From Morinoia aosen (taxonomy: Eukaryota > Arthropoda > Malacostraca > Amphipoda > Talitridae): 64,000 nt of DNA. The first letter of the stretch is position 1, and each line of letters starts with the position of its first letter. Where the stretch lies: positions 25,786,120 through 25,850,119 of the forward strand of contig CM059568.1 in NCBI GenBank assembly GCA_030386875.1, in the 5' to 3' direction. Below, one piece after another: positions 9,907 to 22,529 of the stretch. The notes beneath the pieces were generated by a model that saw nothing but the letters and a program-made list of their open reading frames with translations, ran no database searches and was not told the origin of the DNA. Both the position numbers and the translations under genes were made by a program.

Positions 9907-12900
9907 TGTTACTCTTATCGGTAAATAAAATGGGAATGACAGTATTTGTAATTGCTCAAATGGACTACTTCATAAAGATTCATTTATACCGTCAGTTTTG
10001 AGATCATAAAAGAGCCGAGGTCAAAGTGTTTAGTTGGACGTATGTAGCCCTGTTTTAGTGCTGTGAGGTGTAATTCATTAGTAACGCACGTAATGGGTGT
10101 CAGCATTTGTGGTACAAAGATTTGATACTGCGACGCAGTTAATTGCAGGGTGCTGAGTGATCTTGTTTCGTCTTAGTACTATACGATGTGCACAAGATGT
10201 TCAAGAGTCCACCTGAGCGTGATGTACACAATGCCCCGGGCCTGGTGTGGCCACTACGAGCGGTATTCTCAGTACAGAAATATCGGAGTTTCATTTGACC
10301 GCAGGGAACACGGCAGTTTGTTTGTGAATATCTGAAGGCGTACACTGGCGATTAATTTTTAAATGAGAAAACACAATTTAGATGTAGGTATCTTTGGGTT
10401 AGGGAAAACAGGAACGGCTATTTCGATGGAGGTTTTGTTATAAAATTGTTGAGGAATGCAAGTCGAGTTTTGGAGTGTTTGCAGGTAAGCCATTTGCCAG
10501 TCTGAAAATTTTTATGAAAGAATGATTTACTGCAATGGTCAAACAGGTATCGAGTAGAGGCGTTATTTATGAATGAAAGACATTAAAATTTATTTACATA
10601 GCGCCAAAGGTACGTGAGGGGCTGCATGTATGTGTTTTAATAATTCAAGTTTTCAAAGTGTTTATTTGTAAATGAAAACTGCGGTGTATGGCAGTACATT
10701 CCTTATCCAACGAAATCTGATTTTCCTGAACGTTGGTGCTTCTGACTGAATGGTTTTATGCTATCTGAAGACCTGAAATGACTATCAAGTTAATAGATTC
10801 ATTCATGATTCTGTGCATTAGATTGAGCTGTTTATTGTACTTTCACTGAAAAAATTGATCGAAACAGGATGATTATTCATTGTATATATGTATACAGTGA
10901 AGGCGTTATGTATTTTGTTATAATTTGATTGAATAGATCAGTTATTAAACCAATTTTCTGCAAAGTGTGAGAGAAATAAGCTAGCCAAGGTAAGTTCAAT
11001 GGGTGAGCCCATAAAAGTATAATCTCTTTGCATAAGTGACTGCAAGAGCAGAGTGTTGCTTCCACAAATATGCATGTCTCCAGGTCAACTCAGTCTAAAC
11101 AACTGAGCTGACCATAACAAGATTTCTCTCTGCATGCACGCGCTGAAGAGAATCTAAAAAGATGAAGCTCGTATTTTGACAACATCATGTTTTGTATAAT
11201 GGAGTGGAATATTTCAAAGCGTATATAGAAGAGTAAAGAATTAAAACCGTACACAAATGGGCATAAAAACTATAAACGTACATAAAAAACATATAAGACT
11301 GATCCAATATCCTATCAACAGCACGTGTCTTCTCACCTCTTGTTCAGCAATATTCTTATTGAAATAGAAATATTCATGACTTGGAAGCGTTCGCGGTGTT
11401 GCTCCTGAGAGTATGAGACAAAGAGCAGAAAACAGAAAAGAAATGAAGAAAAAGTTGAATTAGATCCATTATGGGTCCGTGCCCCTGAAAGTTTTATCAG
11501 AAGACACACGAAAATGCGTCAAGAAGTGAGAAGTAAAACATGAACTGCACAAACATATGGGCAAAAACTTGACTGAAAAGCGGTGTTCGAAGAATATACA
11601 ATAATTGAAAAAAGATAAGAAAATTACTGACATGACACAGCAGCCTCATGGCCTCAGAACCTGAAGTGGGCCGCCAGAGTGACGCAAAGTTTTGTTTATA
11701 TTGCATATAAATGTGGTATTAATAATATTGATTTGTTAAAATCATAATAATAAAATTAAATTCGTTATCTTAACGCTACATTAATAAGGACATGGGTAAA
11801 ACAATAAGGAATCAACAATCTATACAGGTTTCAGAAGGAAATCCCTGGCTTCCATGTGACCGGAATCAACTAGACAAATAGCATTTCACGCCGGCGCGAG
11901 CGTGCGCAATGCAGGAGGGAAAACAAGCGAGCGCGGCAAGTCAGAGCAGCGGCGGGCAACCGTCCAATCTTGGTGTAGATGCGCGCGAAGCCAAGCTTCG
12001 AAGCGCAAAATTTTTAAGCAACGCCAAATTTCTATGCTGAAGCGAGTTTCGGCGTTCGCCCGCCCAATGCAGCCTTAAGTTATGGTCTCGAGATGAAAAG
12101 TGTCTCACGAGAACGTGTCTTGTGAACAAAGGGCGTCAAGCGCTCGAGGGATGCGCCTAGCAAAACCCAGCGTCCATCTTAAGGCTGGCGAAAAATTGAA
12201 GATTTCTCATATCTTGCTTGATGGATTCGGTCTATGGCAATGCCCTTATTTGGCATGAAAAGATCTGAATGTTGCTATTTTGGTCCGAAATCATGTTAAA
12301 GTAAAGCCGCAGTATGGAACTGTTGGACTGGGGTATTGATTCGCGCGCAGGAAGCTCCCGAATGCGTGTTTTTCTGTACACTTCTATTGCGAAGGGTATT
12401 TGTGGCAGGAAAACCATGGAAACAAGTGGAATAGAATTGAAAAATAATGTGATATTCTGAATGCGATCATGTGAACGAAGTAAGTAATAAAACATAACAA
12501 ATTACATTTTATCATAATTCTATTAATAAAAATAAATATCCACAGCATCTACATGTAGTACGAGTACATTCATAATCATGGAAGTGAGCCTTGCGTACAA
12601 AATGTTGCTGGGCACAAAGATAATATTCTCGAAGGTTATCAGACACCACAATTTTAGGTCGTGCTACGGGAGAGAGTTTAATAGCATCTCGTTAATTCTT
12701 TTCTACAGCGATGACTCTTCCATGCATCAAGTTTTTTTTTTGCAGCGGCTTCTAGTTCATGCCATCGCGTGTATTTCTCACAACAACATGATAATTCAGC
12801 TCAGCGATTACTTTGAAGGCGTATACGACAGAAAAGAATAAGGTCTGTACGAGTAATTCATGAATGTTAGCATACCCGAGCTACTCTGTAGCTGCGTCAT

Positions 12901-13130
12901 AATTTAACAAAATCACCATGGGCTTATTTACAGCTTACGTTTATCATACAATGTTTGGACAATAGCTTAGACTTACGAACTCGTATGTACAAAATTTCGC
13001 ATAAGTGAAGAGTGAGTCAAAGCACGCCGGTTATCTTTAATTCATTACGAATAAACATTGCTAACCAAAATTAATCGATTTGTGAGATGTTCGGATATCT
13101 AACATAAAAAAATAAACCCACGAGCGCAGT
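9907..13130. other. Unassigned AT-rich stretch with a GC-rich block near 12 kb
   Basis: Mostly AT-rich with no recognisable gene. Bases 11890-12200 are CpG-rich and contain an inverted pair (GCAGCCTTAAG near 12068 and CTTAAGGCTGGC near 12178) that could mark the remains of a DNA transposon, but no transposase motif was seen. Confidence 0.35.
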
Positions 13131-14228
13131 TATGGGAGGGAGGGTACCCATAGGAGGGAGGGCACCCATGGGAGAGAGGGCACCCATGGGAGGGAGGGCA
13201 CCCATGGGAGGGAGGGTACCCATAGGAGGGAGGGCACCCATGGGAGAGAGGGCACCCATGGGAGGGAGGGCACCCATGGGAGGGAGGGCACCCATGGGAC
13301 GGAGGGCACCCATGGGAGGGAGGGCACCCATGGGAGAGAGGGGACCCATGGGAGGGAGGGCACCCATGGGAGGGAGGGGACCCATGGAAGGGAGGGCACC
13401 CATGGAAGAGAGGGCACCCATGGAAGCGAGGGCACCCATGGGAGGGAGGCACCCATGGAAGGGAGGGCACCCATGGGAGGGAAGGCACCCATGGGAGGGA
13501 GGGCACCCATGGGAGGGAGGGCACCCATGGGAGGGAGGGCACCCATGGGACGGAGGGCACCCATGGGAGGGAGGGTACCCATGGGAGGGAGGGCACCCAT
13601 GGGAGAGAGGGCACCCATGGGAGGGAGGGCACCCATGGGAGGGAGGGCACCCATGGGACGGAGGGCACCCATGGGAGGGAGGGCACCCATGGAAGGGAGG
13701 GCACCCATGGGAGGGAAGGCACCCATGGGAGGGAGGGCACCCATGGGAGGGAGGGCACCCATGGGACGGAGGGCACCCATGGGAGGGAGGGTACCCATGG
13801 GAGGGAGGGCACCCATGGGAGAGAGGGCACCCATGGGAGGGAGGGCACCCATGGGAGGGAGGGCACCCATGGGACGGAGGGCACCCATGGGAGGGAGGGC
13901 ACCCATGGGAGAGAGGGGACCCATGGGAGGGAGGGCACCCATGGGAGGGAGGGGACCCATGGAAGGGAGGGCACCCATGGAAGGGAGGGCACCCATGGAA
14001 GCGAGGGCACCCATGGGAGGGAGGCACCCATGGGAGGGAGGGCACCCATGGGAGGGAGGGCACCCATGGGAGGGAGGGCACCCATGGGAGGGAGGGCACC
14101 CATGGGAGGGAGGGCACCCATGGGAGGGAGGGCACCCATGGGAGGGAGGGCACCCATGGGAGGGAGGGCACCCATGGGAGGGAGGGCACCCATGGGAGGG
14201 AGGGCACCCATGGGACGGAGGGCACCCT
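13131..14228. repeat. 18-bp G-rich minisatellite with higher-order structure
   Basis: About 61 copies of an 18-bp unit, GGGCACCCATGGGAGGGA. Each unit carries the 8-bp palindrome CCCATGGG and runs of G triplets. Variant units (GGTACCC, GGGACGG, GGAAGCG, GAGAGGGG) recur in the same order, and a one-base-shorter unit near 13450 is matched by another about 576 bp (32 units) later near 14026, so a block of roughly 32 units was duplicated. Very long open frames on both strands (up to 388 codons, PMGALPPMGAL-type) are products of the 18-bp period and are not genes. Confidence 0.95.
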
Positions 14229-14247
14229 TAGGTGCAAAACAAAATTG

Positions 14248-15320
14248 GCTCTCAGAGTGCCCTGTTCCTTTTAAGCCAGTATTTTATCGTAGATACGTTG
14301 ATGACACCTTCGTTTTATTTCGGGATCCGTCACATGCCGGATTTTTTCTTGATTACCTTAATACTGTAATGAAAAACATGCTAGCATCAAGTTTACGATG
14401 GAGGCTGAAGTTAATACTAAATTGTCCTATTTAGGTTGTATGGTACATCGGACAAATAACACTTTTTTCTCTTCTGTTCAAATGAAAAACACTTATAACG
14501 ACATGAATTTAAGCTATTTTAGTTTTTCCCGTTAAAGTTTAAAATAAGTAGTATCAAGACACTATTGTTACGGGTATATGAAATTAGTTCCAATTACGTA
14601 TCATTGCACAATGAATTTCTTGAGCAATGGCTATTCGCTTTATTTACTTAACTGAAGTATATTCGGTAATAATTAGAAACCAAGTATAATTCTGTTAAGT
14701 GCCGCCCACAGTGGTGAAGAAGAAACTCTACGTGTCTGTGCCGTTGTTTGGTTTTCAGTCCGAGAAGCAGAAAAGGGAACTACGCTCTCTCACTAAGTTA
14801 TATTTTACGTGTATTAGTGAACAACTTTAGAGATAGTACTTTACTTTCATTCAATGATGAACTACCTGTGTCTATGCTCTCCTCTAATATTTATAAATGT
14901 TGCCCATTGTGCGGGTGTGTGAATGTTTGTTCTACCACAAGTGCACTAAGATGTAAAGTGTTTGAGCACATTGGCAGAAATTTCAGAACTGGTAATCCAT
15001 CAAGCAAGCCACCTCACTTAACTATACGAATCCATTTTCAAATCAGTGAAAATTACCTGCTTTGCAGCAAGATTTTACCGTCTTAAGCTCTGCAAACTCA
15101 GTCTTCGATTTACGTATAATCGAATCCTTTTTTCTCAGCCGCTTAAAACCCGATGTAAACGATAGATATGCAGTCGTCATACACTTAGAAAATAGCTTCT
15201 GTTTAGCACTGTACCACCTTTTTGAGATGTTTTTCTTCACTTTATGAATATATTTTTGGCGTATTTTTCTGATAACCGCTGATGATGACCTTAGGGGTCG
15301 AAACAATCGTTTTTAACAGA
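14248..15320 (+). pseudogene. Penelope-like element, RT C-terminus and GIY-YIG endonuclease, decayed
   Basis: Plus-strand remains of a Penelope-like retroelement. Bases 14265-14365 read FKPVFYRRYVDDTFVLF, the reverse-transcriptase catalytic block typical of this group, then FLDYLN. After a frame change at about 14370 comes IKFTMEAEVNTKLSYLG. About 14720-14800 reads LYVSVPLFGFQSEKQKREL, and 14890-15060 has CCPLCGCVNV...FEHIGRNFRTGN, the zinc-containing GIY-YIG type nuclease region, then DFTVL...DLRIIESFF in another frame. The 3' part ends with the TGATGATGACCT...GGTCGAAAC motif common at Penelope 3' ends. At least two frame changes and several stops make it non-functional, and its 5' part is missing. 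It abuts the 18-bp minisatellite. Confidence 0.85.
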
Positions 15321-15332
15321 AATGTCTTTTAA

Positions 15333-16326
15333 GGGAATCGAACGATTTTTTGTATAAAAGCTCCAATATTAATAAAAAATACTTCAGGAGCGTCAAGAGC
15401 GAAGTAAGCTTGCAGGTACCTATTCACAACATGTTTAGAACATTCATATGAACGTTCAGATCCCTAAAACATTTTAAATTTGCCCATTCACCCCTCCCCT
15501 TCTAACTCAGAGGGAAATATTTTAAAAACCTAATTTCTCAGCTAATATTGTGCATAGAGACGATTAGTTTTTTTGTCAAATTCACAATGAAAATATCTAC
15601 CAAAGCCAGGTTCATGTGTTTGGTTTTGATTAAAAAAAAATTTAAGAAATTTTTGAAATTTTAAAGTAAAATATACTAACATTTAGTTATTACTTTACAT
15701 GTCAATAAAAAATTTTCTAATTAACTTACCAAAAAAAAAACTATGCAGGTTTATAGTACTTCCCTTGATCTTTACGATGCAAAAAAGATTTTTCTCAGTA
15801 AATAAAAAACTGTTGGAGAAATAATTAAAAAACTGGAACACTTTTTCCCCATAAAAAGTTTTTTTTTCGGCTCTGCGGCTCAATATCTCCTGCAGTTTTT
15901 CACTTATGAAGGAGATCTTTTTCTGCATCGTGGAGAGCAAAGTGAGTACCATAATAGCTAGCTTATTTGGGTAAGATAAGTTGTTTACAAATTTTTTTCA
16001 TTGTCCATAGAAATTAAAAACTGTTTTTATTATTCAAATAGTTGTCAATTTTTTTAGAGCAAAAACAAACCAACTGAGCTAGCTATTGTAGATATTTTGA
16101 TTTTAAATCGAACAAAAAAAAACATTCGTCTCTATGTACAATATTGGCTGAGAAATTGAAATTTAAAAAAAATTATTTCGTGGTATGGGTAAATATAAAA
16201 AAATTTTAGGCTACAACTGTCTATTCGAATGTTATAAACATGCTGTGAATACCCGAGAGCATATTTTCCTCCAGAAGTATTTTTTTTATTTTTCAAAAAA
16301 TTCATAGGATAAATCGTTCGATTTCC
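15333..16326. mobile_element. TTAA-flanked element with ~270-bp inverted repeats
   Basis: The left end GGGAATCGAACGATTT (from 15333) and the reverse complement of the right end GGAAATCGAACGATTT (to 16326) match. Homology continues inward for about 270 bases, through AATACTTCNGGAG, ATTCACANCATGTTT and CTCAGCNAATATTG, to about 15603 and 16085. TTAA lies immediately outside both ends (15329-15332 and 16327-16330), as in piggyBac-type insertions. The core is A/T-rich and its frames look random, so this is a non-autonomous element. Arm similarity is roughly 70-75% by eye, so it is old. Confidence 0.75.
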
Positions 16327-16914
16327 TTAAGTCGATTTTCTTTGCTATAACCTTCATTTTGAAGCTGTTTCGTGTCTTGCATCCCTATTTGATACAGAAT
16401 ATAGAATAATAAAACGCGCAATAAGCATCAAAATTATTTCCGTTGCTAGCAACGAATTTTACTGTATTCCAGGTCTCTTAAGAATGCCATCATTTTATAA
16501 TTTGGCTAGGTTTAGAATAGAAAAAATAGTCAACGTGTATTTTAACTCCGTTAAAATTCTTAATTATTTTACTTACAATGAATTTTGCAAAGAAAGAAAT
16601 AAGTTGTAATTAAATGTAACAATACTAGGAGACTATGGCGCAGAGGTGAGAGATTATGGCAAGCTCATGCATCTGTAGGATGAGTTTTAAGCGGTAGATA
16701 AATATCATGTTGCTTCAATGGTTTTGCAAGAAGTGCAGATATATGAAGGTAAATACTCTGAAGTTTCAAAGCCTGTGCACAATTTTCTAAGCCAAAGCAC
16801 AAAAAACTGTTAGATTTCACTTGAAGACGTGGTAAGCTCAAGTTTATTTGAAGTACTCTTATTGAAATATTAAGGACAGAATATTACTCATTCAATGGCA
16901 GTCACCAGGCAAGA

Positions 16915-18113
16915 GTTGTGAGGACAAAAAGAAATATCGAAGCAACAGAACGTATTGTAAAGCTCCGAAATACTTGAGCGTTGAATTCTCAAATCAAAAG
17001 TGATGGGTATGACAAGATCTCCAAGAAATTTAATATTCGTAAGTCAACTGTGAGGGCAATAATCAAGAAGAAAGCAGGGGAAGGTCATGTCTTCAACGAA
17101 GTTAACCATGGAAATAAAAGTATTTTATTTGAAAACACGTAAAGGAAAATGGTCAGATATGTTGATAATAATCCTCATGCCTCTACTAAGGACATCCTGG
17201 AGGAGTTGGAAAACCCTAACTTCCCTGTGTCTCGCAGGACTGCCGATAGAGTTTTGAAGAGAGCAGGCCTGGAGGTATGGCGTCCAAGAAAAACTCCGTT
17301 TCTGTATCCAGTACATCTCAAAGCAAGGATTTGACGAACGTCAGAGGGAAAAAAATATTTGAAAACATTTTATGGTATGTTGAGACAAAAATCGAAATCT
17401 TTGGTTATAGCAGCATGTCATGCACGCGTTCGCAGCAAATTTTGTGATACACATCTTCCAAGAAAACCAATCCAATGGAGCTGGGAGCTAGATGTTGCGC
17501 TGGGTCGGGGCCTAGAAGGCTTGTTAAGGTTGATGGAATCATGAGAAAGACGAATATATTGATGTTTTGAACATATTGAAGTATTCTGCAAGAGGGCTCC
17601 ATTTTTGTCGATGTTGACGCTTTGTACTCAACAATGACCTCTGGCATAGTTCTAAATTTGTTGGAAAACAAGAAAATAAACGCACAAGACAGGGCTTGGT
17701 AGAGTTCACCGGAGAGTTTATGAAAAACAATGCAGCTAAATGCAATGAAAAAAGAAAACTTGAATCTCAAGCACCGGAAGAGTTCTGTCAAAATGAATTT
17801 AAGAATTTGATTGATAAGAAATGTGTGGAACTATTGCTGAAATATAATGAATGACTGCGCCAAGCTTCGTCTCGGAAATGGTATACAATTGAACATTGAA
17901 TACTTCGTGCATATAATCTTACAGCGGTAATTTCTCATTTTATTTTGGGGCTGATTTGGTTGATATTTTTCTCACTAACTGATTCATTCAGTTTACTGGT
18001 GTAAAATACGTAATACTTCAATCGAATTAGGTTATTTTCTATCAATTTGTGTTTTAGTGAATTAATCTACATATTTAGAGGCCCTCCTGCTAATAATTAT
18101 GCGAATCACGGTA
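16915..18113 (+). pseudogene. Tc1-like transposase pseudogene
   Basis: Plus-strand Tc1-family DDE transposase remnant. The N-terminal helix-turn-helix reads KISKKFNIRKSTVRAIIKKK (about 17018-17078). The second paired-like half reads VRYVDNNPHASTKDILEELE and VSRRTADRVLKRAGLEVWRP (17150-17290), followed by VHLKARI, ETKIEIFGY (DESKIELFG-like, 17380-17410), LVKVDGIM (17522-17545) and a C-terminal FCQNEFKNL (about 17782-17808). Many stops and frame changes are present, and the middle DDE block is not readable. Sequence at about 18078-18113 (CCTCCTGCTAATAATTATGC) resembles the right end of such elements. The left end was not found. Confidence 0.8.
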
Positions 18114-21100
18114 CCGAACTCCATACGGTCAGTTTATGTAGTCTTGTTGAAACAGTGCTCCCCTCTTGCTCGAGACTCTGGCCTCGGTTGTTTTGATTTT
18201 ATGATCCAAATTTGACAGCTGCTGCCAATGGAAATCAGAATTAATGGTCTGGTATCCTGGAAGAAGCTCATAATGAATAATGCCTGTGAAAGCCCGCCCA
18301 GCACAACGCATGGCTTTTTTGACATGGGTATTTTTTGCGTTCCTAACTTAAAGGTTTATTACGCGTGCTCCACTATCTTTATCACACAGGTTTTTGTTAA
18401 CAGATATTTTCATAAACATAACCATATTCAGCCTTTGTGATAAAAAAAGCATCAAAACTGAAATATTGCGCTTATCAAGATCGATTTTAAATATGAATAT
18501 AAGGCAACAGAAGTGAAAATAATTTAAAGTTAATCATGAACGAAGACGAGAGTACTTCGAATGTTACTCTTCGTCGGGGCTCTTAGTTGGTGAGTGGTAA
18601 TTATTTTTAATGCACCATGAACTTTTGCTGTAAAGTTGCTTAAATATTTCCTGATGATCTTGAGATCATGTGAATAATAACACTAAAGACATCAATTCAT
18701 CTGCGCGGCAGAGTTCCCACACAACAGATATTAAACAATTTGGGCTCCGACGAATGATGAGCCCGAGTGAGTCGTGTGACATCATTACGAGAGTGAAATC
18801 TGCATTGCTGTTTGATGCAAAACATAACAACAAATGACGAAAATTCGACAAAAAATTTATTTTAACAGTATTTTACATGAACACATTTTTTTTGAGGGAA
18901 AAAGTGTGAAAAATTCACGAACATAAATTTTTACAAATTATTAAGACATGATATCAGTTTTAATACAGATAAAATAGAATGATACTACAATGTCTGTGAA
19001 ATATTCTTAAAGGTAAACTTACGATATTTTATCGCAGAATGTATCGATCTAAGAATAAATGTATCTATCTAGAATGTATCTAATCTTGCAGAAAAATAAT
19101 AATAATATTAAATAATCTTCGAGGACAAAATATTTACATTAGAAAATATTAATACTATCGATTTTGAAAAATTTACCAAATTGATTTTATGACTTAAGCA
19201 GCTTTGTAATTCGTTGATCGAAATCGTAAGCTGACATTTTTTTAGCTACGGTAAATGAAGTTACACCTAGGGATATAAATAAATTCACTAAAATGATCCG
19301 TAAGCAAATTTACTTGATGTTGCGAATCAGAAATCGAAATAAACTGTTTACGAGTACTCATAAGAGTTCTGACGATTTCGTTGGCTTGTTTTTTTGTCAC
19401 ACGCTACATTGTCCTCACGTAACAACAAAGAGCAAAATTCAACATTGTGCCTCCCATTTGATATATGTATTTAATTTATAAATTCCATCAATATGCTAGC
19501 CAAAACTCGTGTTTATCTTGATTCAACAGGTGTACTTCTTATGTCAATGTAAGAATTTGGTGAACTGTTTAAACCAAATCAAGAAATAATTTACTCACCG
19601 AATTGTCCCCGTACCCTGCATTGGGACATGGTCTGCTACAGATATTTATTTTACTGGGAATGTTTTGCGTTTTCCTTCCTGCGGGATAGAGTCTTTTTAA
19701 AGCATGGATAACAGGCAAATTCTGAATTAAAATGTTGGCTGAGTGAACAACTGGAATCAAAGAATCACGAGCGGTCTGGTGCGGAATATTTTCTCAACTC
19801 TGGAAATGACACACGGATAGACTTTAGACTACATGACTAGGATCTAAAATATTAATTTGTAAGACGTTTAATATCACTTTACTTTCTACTTGAAACGCAT
19901 ATTCAAAAAAATAATTGACTAAGTACATAACATGACTGAGAGCATGACAATGAATAATTACACTGACATGGAATCGCAGAAGATGAGTTGTTTGAACATC
20001 AAATTTATTTAACATACAGGTTCAAACACTCGTCAAGCTCTCAAAAAATCTCGTTAAGTGAGCATCAACGTAATTCGTGAGGAGGGGAACAGCAGTAAAG
20101 AAGCGTAGAGCACATTCAAATTATCGATTGATGAAACATAAACTTTTATTGAAGAAAAAGCTTTCATAATTTAAACTAAGCCCAGAATAAATGCATGCGA
20201 CAATCAGCATATTTTCTATCAAGAAAAATTATTAGTAATTAAGAGGAAGTTACATTATTATGGTTAAAAAACCCTCTTGATGGTTGTAACCAAACACTTT
20301 CAAAAAGCAGTTGTTATGGGAAGCATGATCCATATGGGACTTTGACCGCTCGAAATGTTAGCAAGCGAAAGAAATTATTCGAGAAAACAACAATTCTCAG
20401 CTAGAATAGTTCCACCGTAAGATAGTTTTCAGATTTTAAACATGATGTCGGATTGAAGTCATTCTAGATTAGCTACTTCCTAGGAGTAACTTCATATTGG
20501 ATGGAAATCAGTCCTATCACCACCAAGTCTGTCGACCTGCTCTGTGAAGACTATACCAATTACAATTAGAATTGCAAAGTTTAAGAAGAGAGTTGCAAAA
20601 TAAATCATTGAGTGTACGTCGATATCTAAGCTCCGCAAGGTAAAAAATGTGTTCCTTTTGGGTGTAGTTTGGTCTATAATAAACAGAAAGTAAATAAATG
20701 AGCGCGGGCAAGAGGCTACCCAGAGCAGGCTTGTGAGCAGCATCGAAAAAGCGTATTTCAGGACGCGCGAAACATCAGTCACTATAGACGTCAGAATGGC
20801 ATTAGTCACAGTTTTGACAGGCAATATCTTCAGGGACACATGTCTATGAATAAAATCAGGTCTAGGAAGGCCGTGGTCGGGGCCGTCTTCGAAGCCCCCC
20901 TTAAAATCTTGTTAAGATTCGAGGTTTTTCTCCCGCGTTCTTGCCACGGGTTTAATGTGTTTCTGAGAGCTTCAGGTACACTGGCTGGTGGGCTCGAATT
21001 GGTATCGGCGCGGGATGAAAAAGGATATGAATATTAAGTTCAAAAACAAATAACTCTAACGTGTGTTCTTATAGTAAGAAAAAATAGTTAGACAATAAAA

Positions 21101-21289
21101 AATCTAAACATTAAAATCATGTTATTTAGTTTCTATTTTTGCAGAAACACAAGCGAACAGCTATAAACAGTCGGCCTTGGGAATAAAGAATTCATATGAC
21201 ATCTAGTCCTAAAATGAACGGAATACCGGTTTAAAAAAAATTCATTGAAAAGCAGGAAGGAAAAGAGCCATACTTCACTCCTTCAGACG

Positions 21290-21500
21290 CGGACGGCTGC
21301 AAATGTAGAGTTCGCATCCACATGAATTATTCTGACGTGCGGTGATGTACGCGCGGCGTGAAACGTGAGCCAGGCAAGAGTAGGATGTCTTTTTCGAGGC
21401 TCACGCGCTCATGAGGCCCGATAGCGCGCTGCAGGCTGGCAAGTTATGGACGTACGAGCACCAGTCGCTGCACAGCTATATGGGCTGCGAGTGAGTTCGC
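21290..21500 (+). other. CpG-rich island, possible exon or promoter
   Basis: A block with many CpG dinucleotides inside AT-rich DNA. On the plus strand a 36-codon open stretch (about 21388-21495) includes ALQAGKLWTYEHQSLHSYMG and ends at a donor-like CGA/GTGAGT. It resembles no protein I know, so this is only a candidate exon or promoter-associated island. Confidence 0.2.
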
Positions 21501-21591
21501 TTGTTCACGTGAGGTAACATGCATCATTTGTGAAAAGTATGCTTTGCTATTGAAGTAATTGCAAATTATGATGAAACCCGTCGGTATGATT

Positions 21592-21627
21592 GACTTATAT
21601 TCACTTCTGAAGAAGCGAATATAAGTC
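21592..21627. repeat. Short hairpin
   Basis: GACTTATATTCACTTCT and its inverted copy AGAAGCGAATATAAGTC are separated by two bases: 17-bp arms with one mismatch. Confidence 0.7.
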
Positions 21628-22165
21628 GATAAAACAAATGTGTGAACTTCATGACCATTGAAATAACTCTGAATTTTTAGCGAAGGGTGAAAAACGTAAA
21701 TTAGGGTTCAGCAAGTATTTTCACAATGATTTCGCAGTATCAGTAGTTGAGGCGGCAAGTATTTGCTGAGGTGCAACATTAATCAAGCTTCAATGTACTT
21801 TGCTTTGCACTTAGCGGCGTAGAACAACTGTATTTCTAAACATAAATACTCAATAAAGCAAACAGAGGGCATTTTGGAAAATTTCTCCTAGTACATTTTC
21901 AACTTCTAAAACCCAGCGAAGTTATTTTTTTTGCTTTTTCCCCAAGCATTCGTTTAGATTTGCTCTAACGGTCTCCAGGGGACGAATGCATATTTTAGAC
22001 TTTATAGCCCATAAGCTGTTCAAAAATGTACATTTACTTGCTTATAAAAGTTGATGCTCATACTAACGAAGGCTAAAGGGAGGAATAAAGAACTTTTTGT
22101 TCTTAAACATGAAAACAAATAAAAACTTACAAATGTTCTCGAGCTTACCAGATCTTTTCCAGATA

Positions 22166-22529
22166 AGGTCCACCACTAATGCAACACATAAGTTCACCCA
22201 CTAGTAACTTTTCGAAATAATGCACCTATCGACTTCAAATTACTCTCAAAAGAAAGATTAAAACATTCGTTTGAGAGTAATTTGAAGTCGAAATGTGCAT
22301 TATTTCGTAAGTTACAAGTGGGTGAACTTATGCGTTATGACGTAGCGCGAGTCGGATAGGCATATATCCAGAAATTTATGTAGTTAGCAGAAAACCGTTT
22401 CCACACCGTCTAGGGTACGGAAAAAATCAATGTTTTAATCTTTCGTTTGAGAGTTATTTGAAGTCGATAGGTGCATTATTTCGAAAGTTACAAGTGGGTG
22501 AACTTATGTGCTGCATTAGTGGCGGAGCT
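22166..22529. mobile_element. TA-flanked MITE with an extra internal arm
   Basis: A 364-bp element with TA on both sides (22164-22165, 22530-22531). The left end reads AGGTCCACCACTAATGCA and the right end, reverse complemented, AGCTCCGCCACTAATGCA. Inverted homology extends about 90 bases through AAGTTCACCCACT and CGAAATAATGCACC. A third copy of the arm (22268-22336) sits in the middle in the right-arm orientation, so the left arm can fold with either. TA target and inverted ends suggest Tc1/mariner mobilisation; there is no coding capacity. Confidence 0.8.

Larger units (their letters stand above)
18114..22165. other. Unassigned stretch
   Basis: No gene could be supported. A 115-codon hydrophobic frame on the minus strand (20492-20839) has three possible membrane segments but no family match and no splice context I trust. 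Bases 21290-21500 are CpG-rich (see separate entry) and 21592-21627 form a hairpin. Confidence 0.4.

Noticed and set aside
13071-14434. Open frames of 258-388 codons on both strands (PMGALPPMGAL, GREGTHGREG and similar)
   Set aside because: The 18-bp period is a multiple of three and stop-free in most phases, so all frames stay open. They show no family similarity, and the composition follows the DNA repeat.
20492-20839. 115-codon hydrophobic minus frame
   Set aside because: Possible membrane segments, but no recognisable family, no splice or transcript evidence, and AT-rich DNA favours hydrophobic chance frames.
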